Part shown: positions 8,992 through 16,929 of the stretch, in pieces
Layout of the letters: each line of letters starts with the position of its first letter
Numbering within the stretch: position 1 is the first letter of the stretch
NCBI GenBank assembly: GCA_963590855.1
Contig: CAVAQT010000001.1
Coordinates: forward strand, 62,001-126,000
Reading direction: 5' to 3'
From: Ruminococcus_C sp963590855
GTDB taxonomy: Bacteria; Bacillota; Clostridia; Oscillospirales; Ruminococcaceae
Length of the DNA: 64,000 nucleotides
Translations under genes and position numbers: made by a program
Notes under the pieces: generated by a model
Databases searched by the model: none
What the model was told of the DNA's origin: nothing
Seen by the model: the letters and a program-made list of their open reading frames with translations, nothing else

Positions 8992-9959
8992 ACATTCCCC
9001 CATTCTGCCTTTACGGCATCCAGCAGGATCCGGCGCACCTCATCCGCAGTGCCCTCTACCTGACAGCCGGAAGCCTTTACATGGCCGCCGCCGCCCAGGC
9101 GCTGACAGATCGCAGATACGTTTACCTGATCCGCAGAGCGCATGGAGATCCGGAACTTGCCCGGTTCTTTTTCCTTCATTGTGATGCCCACTTCCGCACC
9201 CTCCACCTGGAGTGGAAAACCGGCAATGCCGTCCAGTTCTGCCTCATCTACATGGAATTTCTTTAAAAACTCCTGTGTCACGCAGATCATGGTGCATTTT
9301 CCGTCCAGATAGCATTCCAGATGGTCGATGAGCAGTTTTTCCAGCTGTAGTCTGCCGAAGCTCTTTACCGCGAACATTTTGCGGTTGATCTGGGCATAGC
9401 GCACCTCCGGGCAGGTCTCCATGAGAGATGCCACGGCGCGGTGCGTTCCCGGGCCGGCGTTGTCATACTGAAAGCAGCCGGTGTCGGTGGCCATGCCGGT
9501 ATACAGGCAGAGCGCGATCCGATCGGTAATGGTGACCGGCATGATCCGGCACAGACGATACAGGATCTCGCATGCCGCAGAAGCGCTTCCGTCCAGCAGT
9601 CTCTGTTTGGCATAGGGCACATTGGAGACATGGTGGTCGATACACAGATCTACCATTTCGCCGTAGCGCGCCTGCATTTCTTCGCCCAGCAGCTTTGCAT
9701 CCGCCACGTCCACGGCAATGATGCATTTCGGGGTAAAGTCCGCCGCTGCCGGGTGCTCCGGCAGCATGAACTGATAGCGTTCTGCCACCTCATCATTACA
9801 GAGCACCGCCGCCCGCTTGTTCAGCTGATGCAGGATCTCTGCCAGTGCATACCCTGCGCCGATGCAGTCCCCGTCGGGGCTGCGGTGAATCAAGATATAG
9901 GCATCTTCACATTGTTCCAGCCACGCGGCTGTCTGTGCCAGTGTCAACTCCTGCATCAT
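8988..9959 (-). CDS. nrnA: DHH-family phosphoesterase (NrnA-like oligoribonuclease/pAp phosphatase)
   Basis: 323 residues. The DHH signature is CIDHHVSN near residue 115, with HRSPDGDCIGAG and IIAVDVADA as the other metal-binding segments and a C-terminal DHHA1 domain ending in the GGGHVKASGC motif. Family members degrade nanoRNA and dephosphorylate pAp or cyclic-di-nucleotide products. The longest reading frame starts at a GTG that overlaps the rbfA stop, but GGAG sits only one base from it; the ATG at 9959 is five bases from that GGAG and is my choice. Its position between rbfA and truB is conserved in Firmicutes. Confidence 0.92.
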   Translation of the reverse strand: MMQELTLAQTAAWLEQCEDAYILIHRSPDGDCIGAGYALAEILHQLNKRAAVLCNDEVAERYQFMLPEHPAAADFTPKCIIAVDVADAKLLGEEMQARYGEMVDLCIDHHVSNVPYAKQRLLDGSASAACEILYRLCRIMPVTITDRIALCLYTGMATDTGCFQYDNAGPGTHRAVASLMETCPEVRYAQINRKMFAVKSFGRLQLEKLLIDHLECYLDGKCTMICVTQEFLKKFHVDEAELDGIAGFPLQVEGAEVGITMKEKEPGKFRISMRSADQVNVSAICQRLGGGGHVKASGCQVEGTADEVRRILLDAVKAEWGNV

Positions 9960-9961
9960 GC

Positions 9962-10345
9962 TCACTCCTTTTCTGTATTGTCATCCTCCGCGCTGTCTTC
10001 CACTGCCGGCTGAATATTGTGCAGCATCCGGTTGATCTCTGCGCTGTGGGCGATAGAATCATCTGCCACAAAGTGCAGCGCCGGGCTGCGGCGAATTTTC
10101 AGTCTGCGCAGCAGCTCCCGCCGGATGAAACCGGACGCACTGTCCAGTCCCTTGCAGGATTCCTTTGCAGCAGCTTTTCCGGAAAGACTGGACACAAAGA
10201 TCTTGCAGTCCGAAAGATCCCGGGAAAGCTCTGCACGGACAACCGTCAGCATCGGATCGATGCGAGGGTCTTTGAGTTCCCGCAAAATCGCGGTCATCTC
10301 CCGCAGAATGTCCTCTTCGGTGCGGTTTGCTTTGAAGTTTGCCAT
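9962..10345 (-). CDS. rbfA: 30S ribosome-binding factor A
   Basis: 127 residues, the usual size. It shows RbfA features: an N-terminal MANFKANRTEEDILREMTAI helix, the DPMLTVVRAELSRDLSDCKIF strand pair and RSPALHFVADDSIAHSAEIN near the C-terminus. It helps mature the 3' end of the 17S rRNA precursor and cold adaptation. AAAGGAG stands nine bases before the ATG. The stop overlaps the start region of the DHH gene. Confidence 0.95.
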   Translation of the reverse strand: MANFKANRTEEDILREMTAILRELKDPRIDPMLTVVRAELSRDLSDCKIFVSSLSGKAAAKESCKGLDSASGFIRRELLRRLKIRRSPALHFVADDSIAHSAEINRMLHNIQPAVEDSAEDDNTEKE

Positions 10346-10431
10346 GCTGTACGGCTCCTTTCTATAATGGGCAGCCCTTCTGCAGCCGCAGAAAGACCGC
10401 TTTCCACAAATAATTCAAATGCAGCGGTTCA

Positions 10432-12948
10432 TTAGTCGCGGTATTCTTCCATGATGAACGCCTCGAAGATATCGCCTTCCTTGAAGTCGCGGAACTTCTC
10501 CAGCGTGATGCCGCACTCATAGCCTTCGCCGACTTCCTTGGCGTCGTCCTTGAAGCGCTTCAGGCTGGACATCATATCTTCTGCGATCACGATGCCGTCA
10601 CGAACCACGCGAATCTGGCACTGTCTGGTGACCTTGCCGTTCAGAACGTATGCACCGGCAACTGCGCCGACGTTGGAGATCTTATAGACCTGACGCACCT
10701 CGATGCGTCCCATTACGACCTCGCGGTACTTCGGTGCCAGCATGCCCTTCATTGCGGTCTCGATCTCTTCGATGGCATCATAGATGACACGGTATGTGCG
10801 GATGTCCACCTTATCCCGTGCAGCGATCTCTTCCGCAGTCTGATCCGGGCGCACATTAAAGCCGATAATGATGGCATTGGATGCGCTCGCCAGCATAACG
10901 TCGCTCTCCTTGATGCCGCCGACGCCGCCGTGGATCACGCGAACGCGAACCTCATCGTTGGACAGCTTCTGGAGCGACTGGGTAACTGCTTCTACAGAAC
11001 CCTGTACATCCGCCTTGACGATCAGAGACAGTTCCTTCATCTCGCCCTGTTCGATCTGGCTGAACAGGTTATCCAGTGTTACCTTCTGGTATTCGTTGAA
11101 CTTCGCCTGCTTTGCCTCGTGCTTTCTCTGCTCTACCAGTTCTCTTGCCAGACGCTCATCCTCAACTGCGTTGAATACGTCGCCTGCCTCCGGCACTTCT
11201 GCCAGACCGGTAATCTCTACCGGAACAGACGGGCCGGCAGCATCGACAGCCTTGCCCTTGTCGTTGGTCATCACGCGGACACGGCCGACAGCAGTGCCTG
11301 CGATAATCACATCGCCGGTATGCAGCGTACCATTCTGTACCAGCAGAGTCGCGATCGGGCCGCGGCCCTTATCCAGACGCGCTTCTACTACAGTACCCTT
11401 TGCGCGGCGATCCGGATTTGCCTTCAGCTCACTGGTCTCAGCCACCAGCAGGATGTTCTCCAGCAGGTCGTCGATGCCCTCGCCGGTCTTTGCAGAAACC
11501 GGAACACAGATCACATCGCCGCCCCACTCTTCGCATACCATGCCGTACTTGGTGAGTTCTTCCTTGATGCGATCCGGGTTTGCGCCTTCCTTATCCATCT
11601 TATTGATGGCAACGATCACGGTGATGCCCGCAGCCTTTGCGTGGTTGATGGACTCTACAGTCTGCGGCATGATGCCGTCGTCCGCAGCAACAACCAGAAT
11701 GGCAATATCGGTGATGTTTGCACCGCGGGCACGCATTGCAGTAAACGCCTCGTGTCCCGGAGTATCCAGGAATGTGATCTCCTTGCCGTCATATTTTACC
11801 TGATATGCACCGATATGCTGTGTGATGCCGCCTGCTTCGCCTGCGGTAACATGCGCATTCCGGATACGATCCAGGATAGAAGTCTTACCATGGTCAACGT
11901 GACCCATAACGCAGACAACCGGGCAGCGCTCTTCGGTATCCTCGGTGTCGTCGTCCTCATCGATCAGACGATCCTCGATGGTCACGATCACCTCGTGCTC
12001 TACCTTTGCGCCCAGTTCCTCTGCCACCAGAGATGCAGTATCGAAGTCGATCTCCTCATTGATGGTCGCCATAACGCCCAGCATCATCAGCTTCTTGATG
12101 ACTTCTGTTGCAGTGACCTTCAGACGGGTCGCCAGTTCGCCTACCGAGATCACATCCGGGATGCGGACGCGAAGCTGCTGCTTTCTGGCGCGCTCCAGTT
12201 CCAGACGGCGCAGCTTATCCTGCTCGGTCTCGCGCTTATTGGAATAGCGCTGCTTGTTGCGCTGTGCAGACTTCTGGTTGATCTTCTGCTTCTTGGTGGA
12301 ATACTTATCGTTGGTATACTTATTCGCCGGAGCGATCTGCTCATAGCGCTGGTTATACTTATCCAGATCCACATAAGAGCCGCGGGTATCGACTGTGCGG
12401 CGCTTTTCGGTGGTAATGCTGTCCGCAGATGCCATCTCAACCTCTACATGGAGACGCTCGCCGTGCTTCTGTGCCTTTGCCTGCTGCTTCTTGGGCTTTT
12501 CATGCTTCGGCGCATTGTTCTGGTTCTGCTTCGGTGCTTCCGCAGCTGCCGGTTTCTTTTCCGCCGGCTTTTCCGTTTTCTGTGCCTGCGGCTTCTTTTC
12601 TCCGGACTGCGGCTTCTGCTGCTTTTTATTTTCCGGCTGCTTCTTTTCTGCCGGCTTTTTGTCCGCGGACTTCTTCTCCGCAGGCTTCTTTTCCGCAGAT
12701 TTTTTCTCTGCCGGCTTTTTCTCCTGCTTCCGCGGTGTATCCTTTGATGCGAAATAAGCATCCAGGCTGTCTACCTGGGTCTTTTGAGAATAGTACTCCA
12801 ATGCCAGGTTGATCTCTTCCGGTGTCAGACCGGTCACACCCTTTTTGGTGTTGCCGCTGGCATCCCGTTCCTGATAAAATCCGATCAGTTCCTGTGTCGA
12901 GATCTGCAGATCCCGTGCAACATCGCTCAGTTTCACTTTCTTCGTCAT
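10432..12948 (-). CDS. infB: Translation initiation factor IF-2
   Basis: 838 residues. Order: an N-terminal IF2N-like domain (KLSDVARDLQISTQELI), a low-complexity lysine/proline/alanine/glutamate stretch at about residues 75-165 with repeated AEKK units, a second IF2N domain, then the GTPase with G1 GHVDHGKT, G3 DTPGHEAF and G4 NKMD, and the C-terminal beta-barrel domains. It places initiator tRNA on the 30S subunit. I chose the ATG at 12948 (MTKKVKLSDVA) because GAGGAGG lies 11 bases upstream and the protein family begins there; the reading frame is open further up to 12984. Confidence 0.96.
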   Translation of the reverse strand: MTKKVKLSDVARDLQISTQELIGFYQERDASGNTKKGVTGLTPEEINLALEYYSQKTQVDSLDAYFASKDTPRKQEKKPAEKKSAEKKPAEKKSADKKPAEKKQPENKKQQKPQSGEKKPQAQKTEKPAEKKPAAAEAPKQNQNNAPKHEKPKKQQAKAQKHGERLHVEVEMASADSITTEKRRTVDTRGSYVDLDKYNQRYEQIAPANKYTNDKYSTKKQKINQKSAQRNKQRYSNKRETEQDKLRRLELERARKQQLRVRIPDVISVGELATRLKVTATEVIKKLMMLGVMATINEEIDFDTASLVAEELGAKVEHEVIVTIEDRLIDEDDDTEDTEERCPVVCVMGHVDHGKTSILDRIRNAHVTAGEAGGITQHIGAYQVKYDGKEITFLDTPGHEAFTAMRARGANITDIAILVVAADDGIMPQTVESINHAKAAGITVIVAINKMDKEGANPDRIKEELTKYGMVCEEWGGDVICVPVSAKTGEGIDDLLENILLVAETSELKANPDRRAKGTVVEARLDKGRGPIATLLVQNGTLHTGDVIIAGTAVGRVRVMTNDKGKAVDAAGPSVPVEITGLAEVPEAGDVFNAVEDERLARELVEQRKHEAKQAKFNEYQKVTLDNLFSQIEQGEMKELSLIVKADVQGSVEAVTQSLQKLSNDEVRVRVIHGGVGGIKESDVMLASASNAIIIGFNVRPDQTAEEIAARDKVDIRTYRVIYDAIEEIETAMKGMLAPKYREVVMGRIEVRQVYKISNVGAVAGAYVLNGKVTRQCQIRVVRDGIVIAEDMMSSLKRFKDDAKEVGEGYECGITLEKFRDFKEGDIFEAFIMEEYRD

Positions 12949-13048
12949 AGGCGAAAATCCTCCTCTTCTCCAAGGAACGCACAAAAGAGTCTCTTACTCC
13001 TCCGACGCATTCCACTCCTGCGTATGTATCCCCGAAATGACTCCGGGG

Positions 13049-13384
13049 TTATTTTTCAATTTCCGGCGCAGCGGCTTCCTGCTCTGCAATGGTTCGGATC
13101 TTTTGAAAAAACCCGTCATCGCACACACCCAGAACGCCGCAGCCTCTGCCGATCATCTGTGCAAAATCCGCCCGTGTAAACGGCAGGATCAGACAGGGCA
13201 CTTGTGCCTGGCTGCTGTAAAATGCAGCCTCTTTCTGCGTCTTTGCAGACGCATCCGACGCCACCAGCACGCCCGCCACCGCACCGCGGTACATGGCGTC
13301 CTTTGTCGGTTCTAATCCCATGGCGAGCTTTCCTGCCTTACGACAGATGCTCAGGATCCCTTGCCAGTTCTGCTTGCAGTGCAT
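13049..13384 (-). CDS. ylxQ: L7Ae/L30e-family ribosomal-type protein YlxQ
   Basis: 111 residues with the L7Ae-like pattern GILSICRKAGKLAMGLEPTK and later VLVASDASAKTQKEA. YlxQ proteins probably bind RNA (K-turn type), but their cellular role is not settled. The start at 13384 is set by GAGGAG seven bases upstream; the longer frame to 13438 lies entirely inside ylxR. The 47-base overlap with the end of ylxR and the position between ylxR and infB are typical. Confidence 0.88.
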   Translation of the reverse strand: MHCKQNWQGILSICRKAGKLAMGLEPTKDAMYRGAVAGVLVASDASAKTQKEAAFYSSQAQVPCLILPFTRADFAQMIGRGCGVLGVCDDGFFQKIRTIAEQEAAAPEIEK

Positions 13385-13631
13385 GTTCCATCTCCTCATA
13401 TACTTCTTCGGACACACGGCAGCCGAAGGAACGCTCAATGCGATGTCCCTTTCTCGCCGCAGTCAGACATTCGGTATTCTTACATAGATATGCACCGCGG
13501 CCGGACTGCTTTCCGGTGAAGTCCAGACGGATCTCACCCTCGGCATTTTTCAGCACCCGGATCAGATCTTTCTTCGGCTGCATCGTGCCGCAGCCCACAC
13601 AAAGCCGCATGGGAACTTTTTTACTCTTCAA
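13338..13631 (-). CDS. ylxR: YlxR family RNA-binding/nucleoid protein
   Basis: 97 residues with the YlxR hallmark MRLCVGCGTMQPKKDLIRVL, then the GRGAYLCKNTECL segment. I place the start at a TTG (13631), which gives the usual basic KSKKVP lead-in and has GGAGG eight bases upstream, inside the end of nusA; the ATG at 13610 has no ribosome-binding site. YlxR family members have been linked to RNA binding and to regulation of gene expression. Overlaps the nusA end by 11 bases. Confidence 0.88.
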   Translation of the reverse strand: MKSKKVPMRLCVGCGTMQPKKDLIRVLKNAEGEIRLDFTGKQSGRGAYLCKNTECLTAARKGHRIERSFGCRVSEEVYEEMEHALQAELARDPEHLS

Positions 13632-14775
13632 TGCTGCTCGCCTCCGGTGCACTTGCTTCTTCTGCCGCTGCCGGCGCTTCTGCTGCTTCCGGAGCAGTTT
13701 CTGCCGGTGTCTCATCCTGCTGATGCAGCACATCGAACTCCGGCTTGATGTCGATCTTATAGCCGGTCAGTTTTGCAGCCAGCTTTGCGTTCTGTCCCTT
13801 ATTGCCGATCGCCAGAGACAGCTGATTGTTCGGCACTTTCACGGTGCAGGTGCGTTCTTCTTCGTCCAGGATCTGTACCTCCAGCACGGTTGCCGGTGCC
13901 AGTGCCTTTGCGATAAATTCCTCTGGCTTTTCGCTGTAGGGAATGATGTCGATCTTCTCGCCGTTCAGCTCAGACACAATGGCAGAGATACGGGAACGCT
14001 TCGGGCCGATGCATGCGCCGATGGCATCCACGTTCGGATCTTTCGACCAGACAGCCACCTTTGTACGGGATCCGGCTTCCCGAGAGACAGACTTGATCTC
14101 CACAGTGCCGTCATAGATCTCCGGGATCTCCAGCTCGAACAGGCGCTTTACCAGTTCCTTGCGGACACGGGAGATCTTGATGATGGGCTTTTTCTGCTTG
14201 TTGGCGATGGTGGTGATGTATACCTTAACGCGCTGACCTTCTTTCAGGGTCTCGCCCGGGATCTGCTCATTGCGGAACAGGTACAGTTCTGTCTTGTGAT
14301 ATTGCAGTGTTGCTGTGCCGCCGGTCTCGACCTGCTTTACTTCACAGGTGATGCAGTCGTTTTCCAGTGCCTCAAATTCGCCCAGGATGCGCTCCCGGTT
14401 GATCTCCCGCAAGTCGCCCTTAATGGACTGCTTTGCGGACTGTGCAGCAGCTCTGCCGAACTTTGCGATATCCAGGCGCTTTTCCACAAATCCGCCTACA
14501 ACAGCGTTAGGATCCATGGTGCGTGCCACTGCGATGTTGACCTCGTTCTCGTCGATGGGTTCATCGTCTACGACGGTCTGGCGCAGATACATCTCAAAGG
14601 TCTTGGTTGCCGGGTCGATCTCTACGCGGATATTCTCCTCACTGTCAGGATATGCCTTTCTTGCTGCTTTCAGCATGGCAGATTTTACTTTTTCCACCAG
14701 CAGCCCGGTATCTACATTTGCTTCGCTTCCCAGCGAGGAAAGCGCTTCAAAAAAACTGTTGTCCATTTTCTTCAC
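13621..14775 (-). CDS. nusA: Transcription termination/antitermination factor NusA
   Basis: 384 residues, the normal length for Firmicutes NusA, which lacks the C-terminal repeats of the E. coli protein. Order: NusA N-domain, S1 domain (near LYLFRNEQIPGETLKEGQRV), KH1 with IGACIGPKRSRI, KH2 with LSLAIGNKGQNAKLA, then an acidic/alanine-rich tail. The start is a GTG (14775) four bases from GGAGG; an ATG three codons later is 13 bases away. NusA binds RNA polymerase and affects pausing, termination and antitermination. Confidence 0.95.
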   Translation of the reverse strand: MKKMDNSFFEALSSLGSEANVDTGLLVEKVKSAMLKAARKAYPDSEENIRVEIDPATKTFEMYLRQTVVDDEPIDENEVNIAVARTMDPNAVVGGFVEKRLDIAKFGRAAAQSAKQSIKGDLREINRERILGEFEALENDCITCEVKQVETGGTATLQYHKTELYLFRNEQIPGETLKEGQRVKVYITTIANKQKKPIIKISRVRKELVKRLFELEIPEIYDGTVEIKSVSREAGSRTKVAVWSKDPNVDAIGACIGPKRSRISAIVSELNGEKIDIIPYSEKPEEFIAKALAPATVLEVQILDEEERTCTVKVPNNQLSLAIGNKGQNAKLAAKLTGYKIDIKPEFDVLHQQDETPAETAPEAAEAPAAAEEASAPEASSIEE

Positions 14776-14789
14776 TATGCCTCCGTTGA

Positions 14790-15272
14790 TTAAAATTCTA
14801 CTGCTACATACCGCCGCACATAGGACAGGTCTGCCAGTGCCAGTGTCACCGGTGCTTCCTGTTCCTCCGGCTGTATGGTGATCTGTTCGGTATCATACGC
14901 TGTCAGAGTGCCGATCCATTCTTTTTCGCCGTTGATGGGACGCACGGCGCGGGCGCGCACTTCCATTCCCAGCGTTTCTTCAAAATGCTGCGGCTGGTTC
15001 AGTTCCCGCTCCAGGCCGGCAGAACCGACTTCCAGCACATATGCCTGAGAGATGGGATCGGCGGCATCCACGGCGGCATTGACCGGACGCGTCATCTTTT
15101 CGCAGTCCTCAATGTCGATCCCGTCCGGATGGTCGATGAACACCCGCAGGTACCAGTATGCGCCCTCCTTCTCGAAGCTCACATCCCAGATGGAATAGCC
15201 CTGTTCATCGGCGATGGGCTTTACCAGATCATAGACCGTTTTTTCGGTTCCGCCGAATTTTTTCATTTTCAT
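14790..15272 (-). CDS. rimP: Ribosome maturation factor RimP
   Basis: 160 residues with the RimP core: YDLVKPIADEQGYSIWDVSF, LRVFIDHPDGIDIEDCEKMTR and YVLEVGSAGLERELN. It binds the 30S subunit during assembly. AAAGGAG lies nine bases before the ATG. First gene of the operon, which is the standard Firmicutes arrangement. Confidence 0.95.
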   Translation of the reverse strand: MKMKKFGGTEKTVYDLVKPIADEQGYSIWDVSFEKEGAYWYLRVFIDHPDGIDIEDCEKMTRPVNAAVDAADPISQAYVLEVGSAGLERELNQPQHFEETLGMEVRARAVRPINGEKEWIGTLTAYDTEQITIQPEEQEAPVTLALADLSYVRRYVAVEF

Positions 15273-15349
15273 GGCATCTGCTCCTTTTCCAGCGTATCGT
15301 ACACTTTTTGGAAAGAGATCCTTTCATCAAAAAAGTGCCTACATAAACG

Positions 15350-15421
15350 AAAGACCGGTGGGGTTCCGGTCTTTTGCTGCATGATTATCATTATTATAAC
15401 ACTACCGGATGAAAAAATCAA
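15350..15421 (-). promoter_or_regulatory. rimP operon promoter and leader hairpin
   Basis: On the minus strand TTGATT (15421-15416), a 17-base spacer and TATAAT (15398-15393) form a good housekeeping promoter. Transcription would then cross a nine-base-pair hairpin at about 15350-15374 (arms AAAGACCGG and CCGGTCTTT) about 80 bases before rimP. The hairpin has only a weak U-tract, so it could be a protective 5' hairpin or a NusA-responsive attenuator. Confidence 0.65.
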
Positions 15422-15514
15422 GGGTTTTGAAGAAAAAAGTACGTTTTTTTCCAAAAAAATTTACGCTTTCCGCATCATTCCCGCGCTTTCCGGGACACCG
15501 CAGCAAGAAGGCAC

Positions 15515-15556
15515 AAAAAACCGGCTCACATCCGCTCGGATGCAAACCGGTTTTTT
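15515..15556 (-). terminator. Terminator after the aldolase transcript
   Basis: A two-part stem (AACCGG with CCGGTT, and GCATCCG with CGGATGT) ends in a six-T run on the minus strand. It lies ten bases after the small gene at 15566-15700; the other side also has a T run, so it may work both ways. Confidence 0.85.
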
Positions 15557-15565
15557 CCCGAAGCA

Positions 15566-15700
15566 TTATGCCTCATCAGCTGTGCTTTCGTCTTCCTCAG
15601 AATGTGCCAGAGTCAACAGAGTCTTTGTCGAAACAAGGATCCCCATGGTGTATGTGACGATTTCCAGTACAGCAAGTATTACCTGTAATGTCTTTTTCAT
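15566..15700 (-). CDS. Small single-span membrane protein (44 aa)
   Basis: A 44-residue reading frame, MKKTLQVILAVLEIVTYTMG and onward, with one hydrophobic segment (about residues 5-22), then an acidic C-terminus (EEDESTADEA). It starts 49 bases after the aldolase stop with AAAGGA about 11 bases upstream, and ends ten bases before a strong terminator, so the transcript contains it. No family is recognised. The codon use resembles its neighbours. I regard it as a probable real small gene. Confidence 0.55.
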   Translation of the reverse strand: MKKTLQVILAVLEIVTYTMGILVSTKTLLTLAHSEEDESTADEA

Positions 15701-15748
15701 CGGAAACACATTCCTTTCTCCGCAGGAGCTGCGGTCTTGTCAGAGAAC

Positions 15749-16612
15749 TTACGCCTTGTTCACAGAGCCGAACAGGTTCATCTTCTCTTCTACCTTTGCC
15801 ATGATTGCTTCATAGCCCGGCAGGAGCAGCTTTCTCGGGTCGAAGCCCTTGCCCTTCAGATCCTTGCCTTCTTCGATGTACTTTCTGGTAGCTTCAGCAA
15901 ATACCAGCTGGCACTCTGTGTTTACGTTGATCTTTGCAACGCCCAGAGAAATTGCCTTTGTGATCTGGTCGTCCGGGATACCAGTACCGCCGTGCAGTAC
16001 CAGCGGCATAGCGCCGACAGCCTTCTTGACAGCTTCCAGAGTCTCGAAGCTCAGGCCTTCCCAGTTTTCCGGATATACGCCGTGGATGTTGCCGATGCCG
16101 GCAGCCAGGATGTCTACACCCAGGTCAGCGATGGTCTTGCATTCCTGCGGATCTGCGCACTCGCCCTTGCCGATTACGCCGTCCTCTTCGCCGCCGATTG
16201 CGCCGACTTCTGCCTCGATAGACAGACCCAGCTTATGTGCAACTGCAACCAGTTCCTTGGTCTTTGCCAGGTTTTCTTCGATCGGGAAGTGAGAACCGTC
16301 GAACATGATGGAAGTAAAGCCTGCCTTGATGCAGTCATAGCACTGATCGTAAGTACCGTGATCCAGGTGCAGTGCAACCGGAACAGTGATACCCAGAGAT
16401 TCGTCCATAGCCTTTACCATATCTGCAACAACCTTGAAACCGGTCATATACTTACCAGCACCGCCGGAAACGCCCAGGATTACCGGGGAGTTCAGTTTCT
16501 GTGCTGTGTTCAGGATTGCCTTTGTCCATTCCAGATTGTTGATGTTGAACTGACCGACTGCATATTTGCCGTCTCTTGCCTTGTCCATCATATCCTTTGC
16601 CGATACTAACAT
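15749..16612 (-). CDS. fba: Class II fructose-1,6-bisphosphate aldolase
   Basis: 287 residues. Zinc and substrate motifs are visible: LHLDHGTYD near residue 85, FDGSHFPIEEN near 107 and LVLHGGTGIPDDQI near 205. The enzyme splits fructose-1,6-bisphosphate into dihydroxyacetone phosphate and glyceraldehyde-3-phosphate in glycolysis. TTAGGAGG precedes the ATG and a near-consensus promoter lies upstream. It appears to be transcribed with the small membrane-protein gene that follows. Confidence 0.96.
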   Translation of the reverse strand: MLVSAKDMMDKARDGKYAVGQFNINNLEWTKAILNTAQKLNSPVILGVSGGAGKYMTGFKVVADMVKAMDESLGITVPVALHLDHGTYDQCYDCIKAGFTSIMFDGSHFPIEENLAKTKELVAVAHKLGLSIEAEVGAIGGEEDGVIGKGECADPQECKTIADLGVDILAAGIGNIHGVYPENWEGLSFETLEAVKKAVGAMPLVLHGGTGIPDDQITKAISLGVAKINVNTECQLVFAEATRKYIEEGKDLKGKGFDPRKLLLPGYEAIMAKVEEKMNLFGSVNKA

Positions 16613-16678
16613 AAAAAAGTGCCTCCTAATTCAATTTGGTGCAGGCAGCGTTCCGCTTTTGGAACGTCCGCTATACTT

Positions 16679-16707
16679 ATTATACCGCATTTCGGGCACA
16701 ATTGCAA
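16679..16707 (-). promoter_or_regulatory. Promoter of the aldolase gene
   Basis: TTGCAA (16707-16702), 17 bases, TATAAT (16684-16679) on the minus strand. A small hairpin (GTTCC with GGAAC) lies just downstream in the leader at about 16650-16665. Confidence 0.75.
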
Positions 16708-16809
16708 TGGGTTTCCGAAAATTTTTTCGTATTTTCTCAAAAAGTGCGCTGATCTCCCACATAAAATATACTTTTGTCTATAATACAACAATGTATCTTG
16801 ATTTGATGC

Positions 16810-16839
16810 TTGCAATGCAATGTGTAGTTTTAGTATAAT
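16810..16839 (+). promoter_or_regulatory. Promoter of glgB
   Basis: TTGCAA (16810-16815), 18 bases, TATAAT (16834-16839), about 90 bases before the glgB start. The 317-base gap to fba holds only these two divergent promoters and leaders. Confidence 0.65.
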
Positions 16840-16929
16840 AATACTAGAATCTCATGTATTTGACTATAGTTTTACAGCGAAACAACAAAAGTAAATCAAT
16901 AAAACCGCACAGAGGAGTGAACCAACCCC

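Noticed and set aside
10930..12747. 605-codon plus-strand frame opposite infB
   Set aside because: Mirror of the infB GTPase and its Lys-rich tract, which appears as a Leu/Phe-rich run on the other strand and not as real membrane helices.
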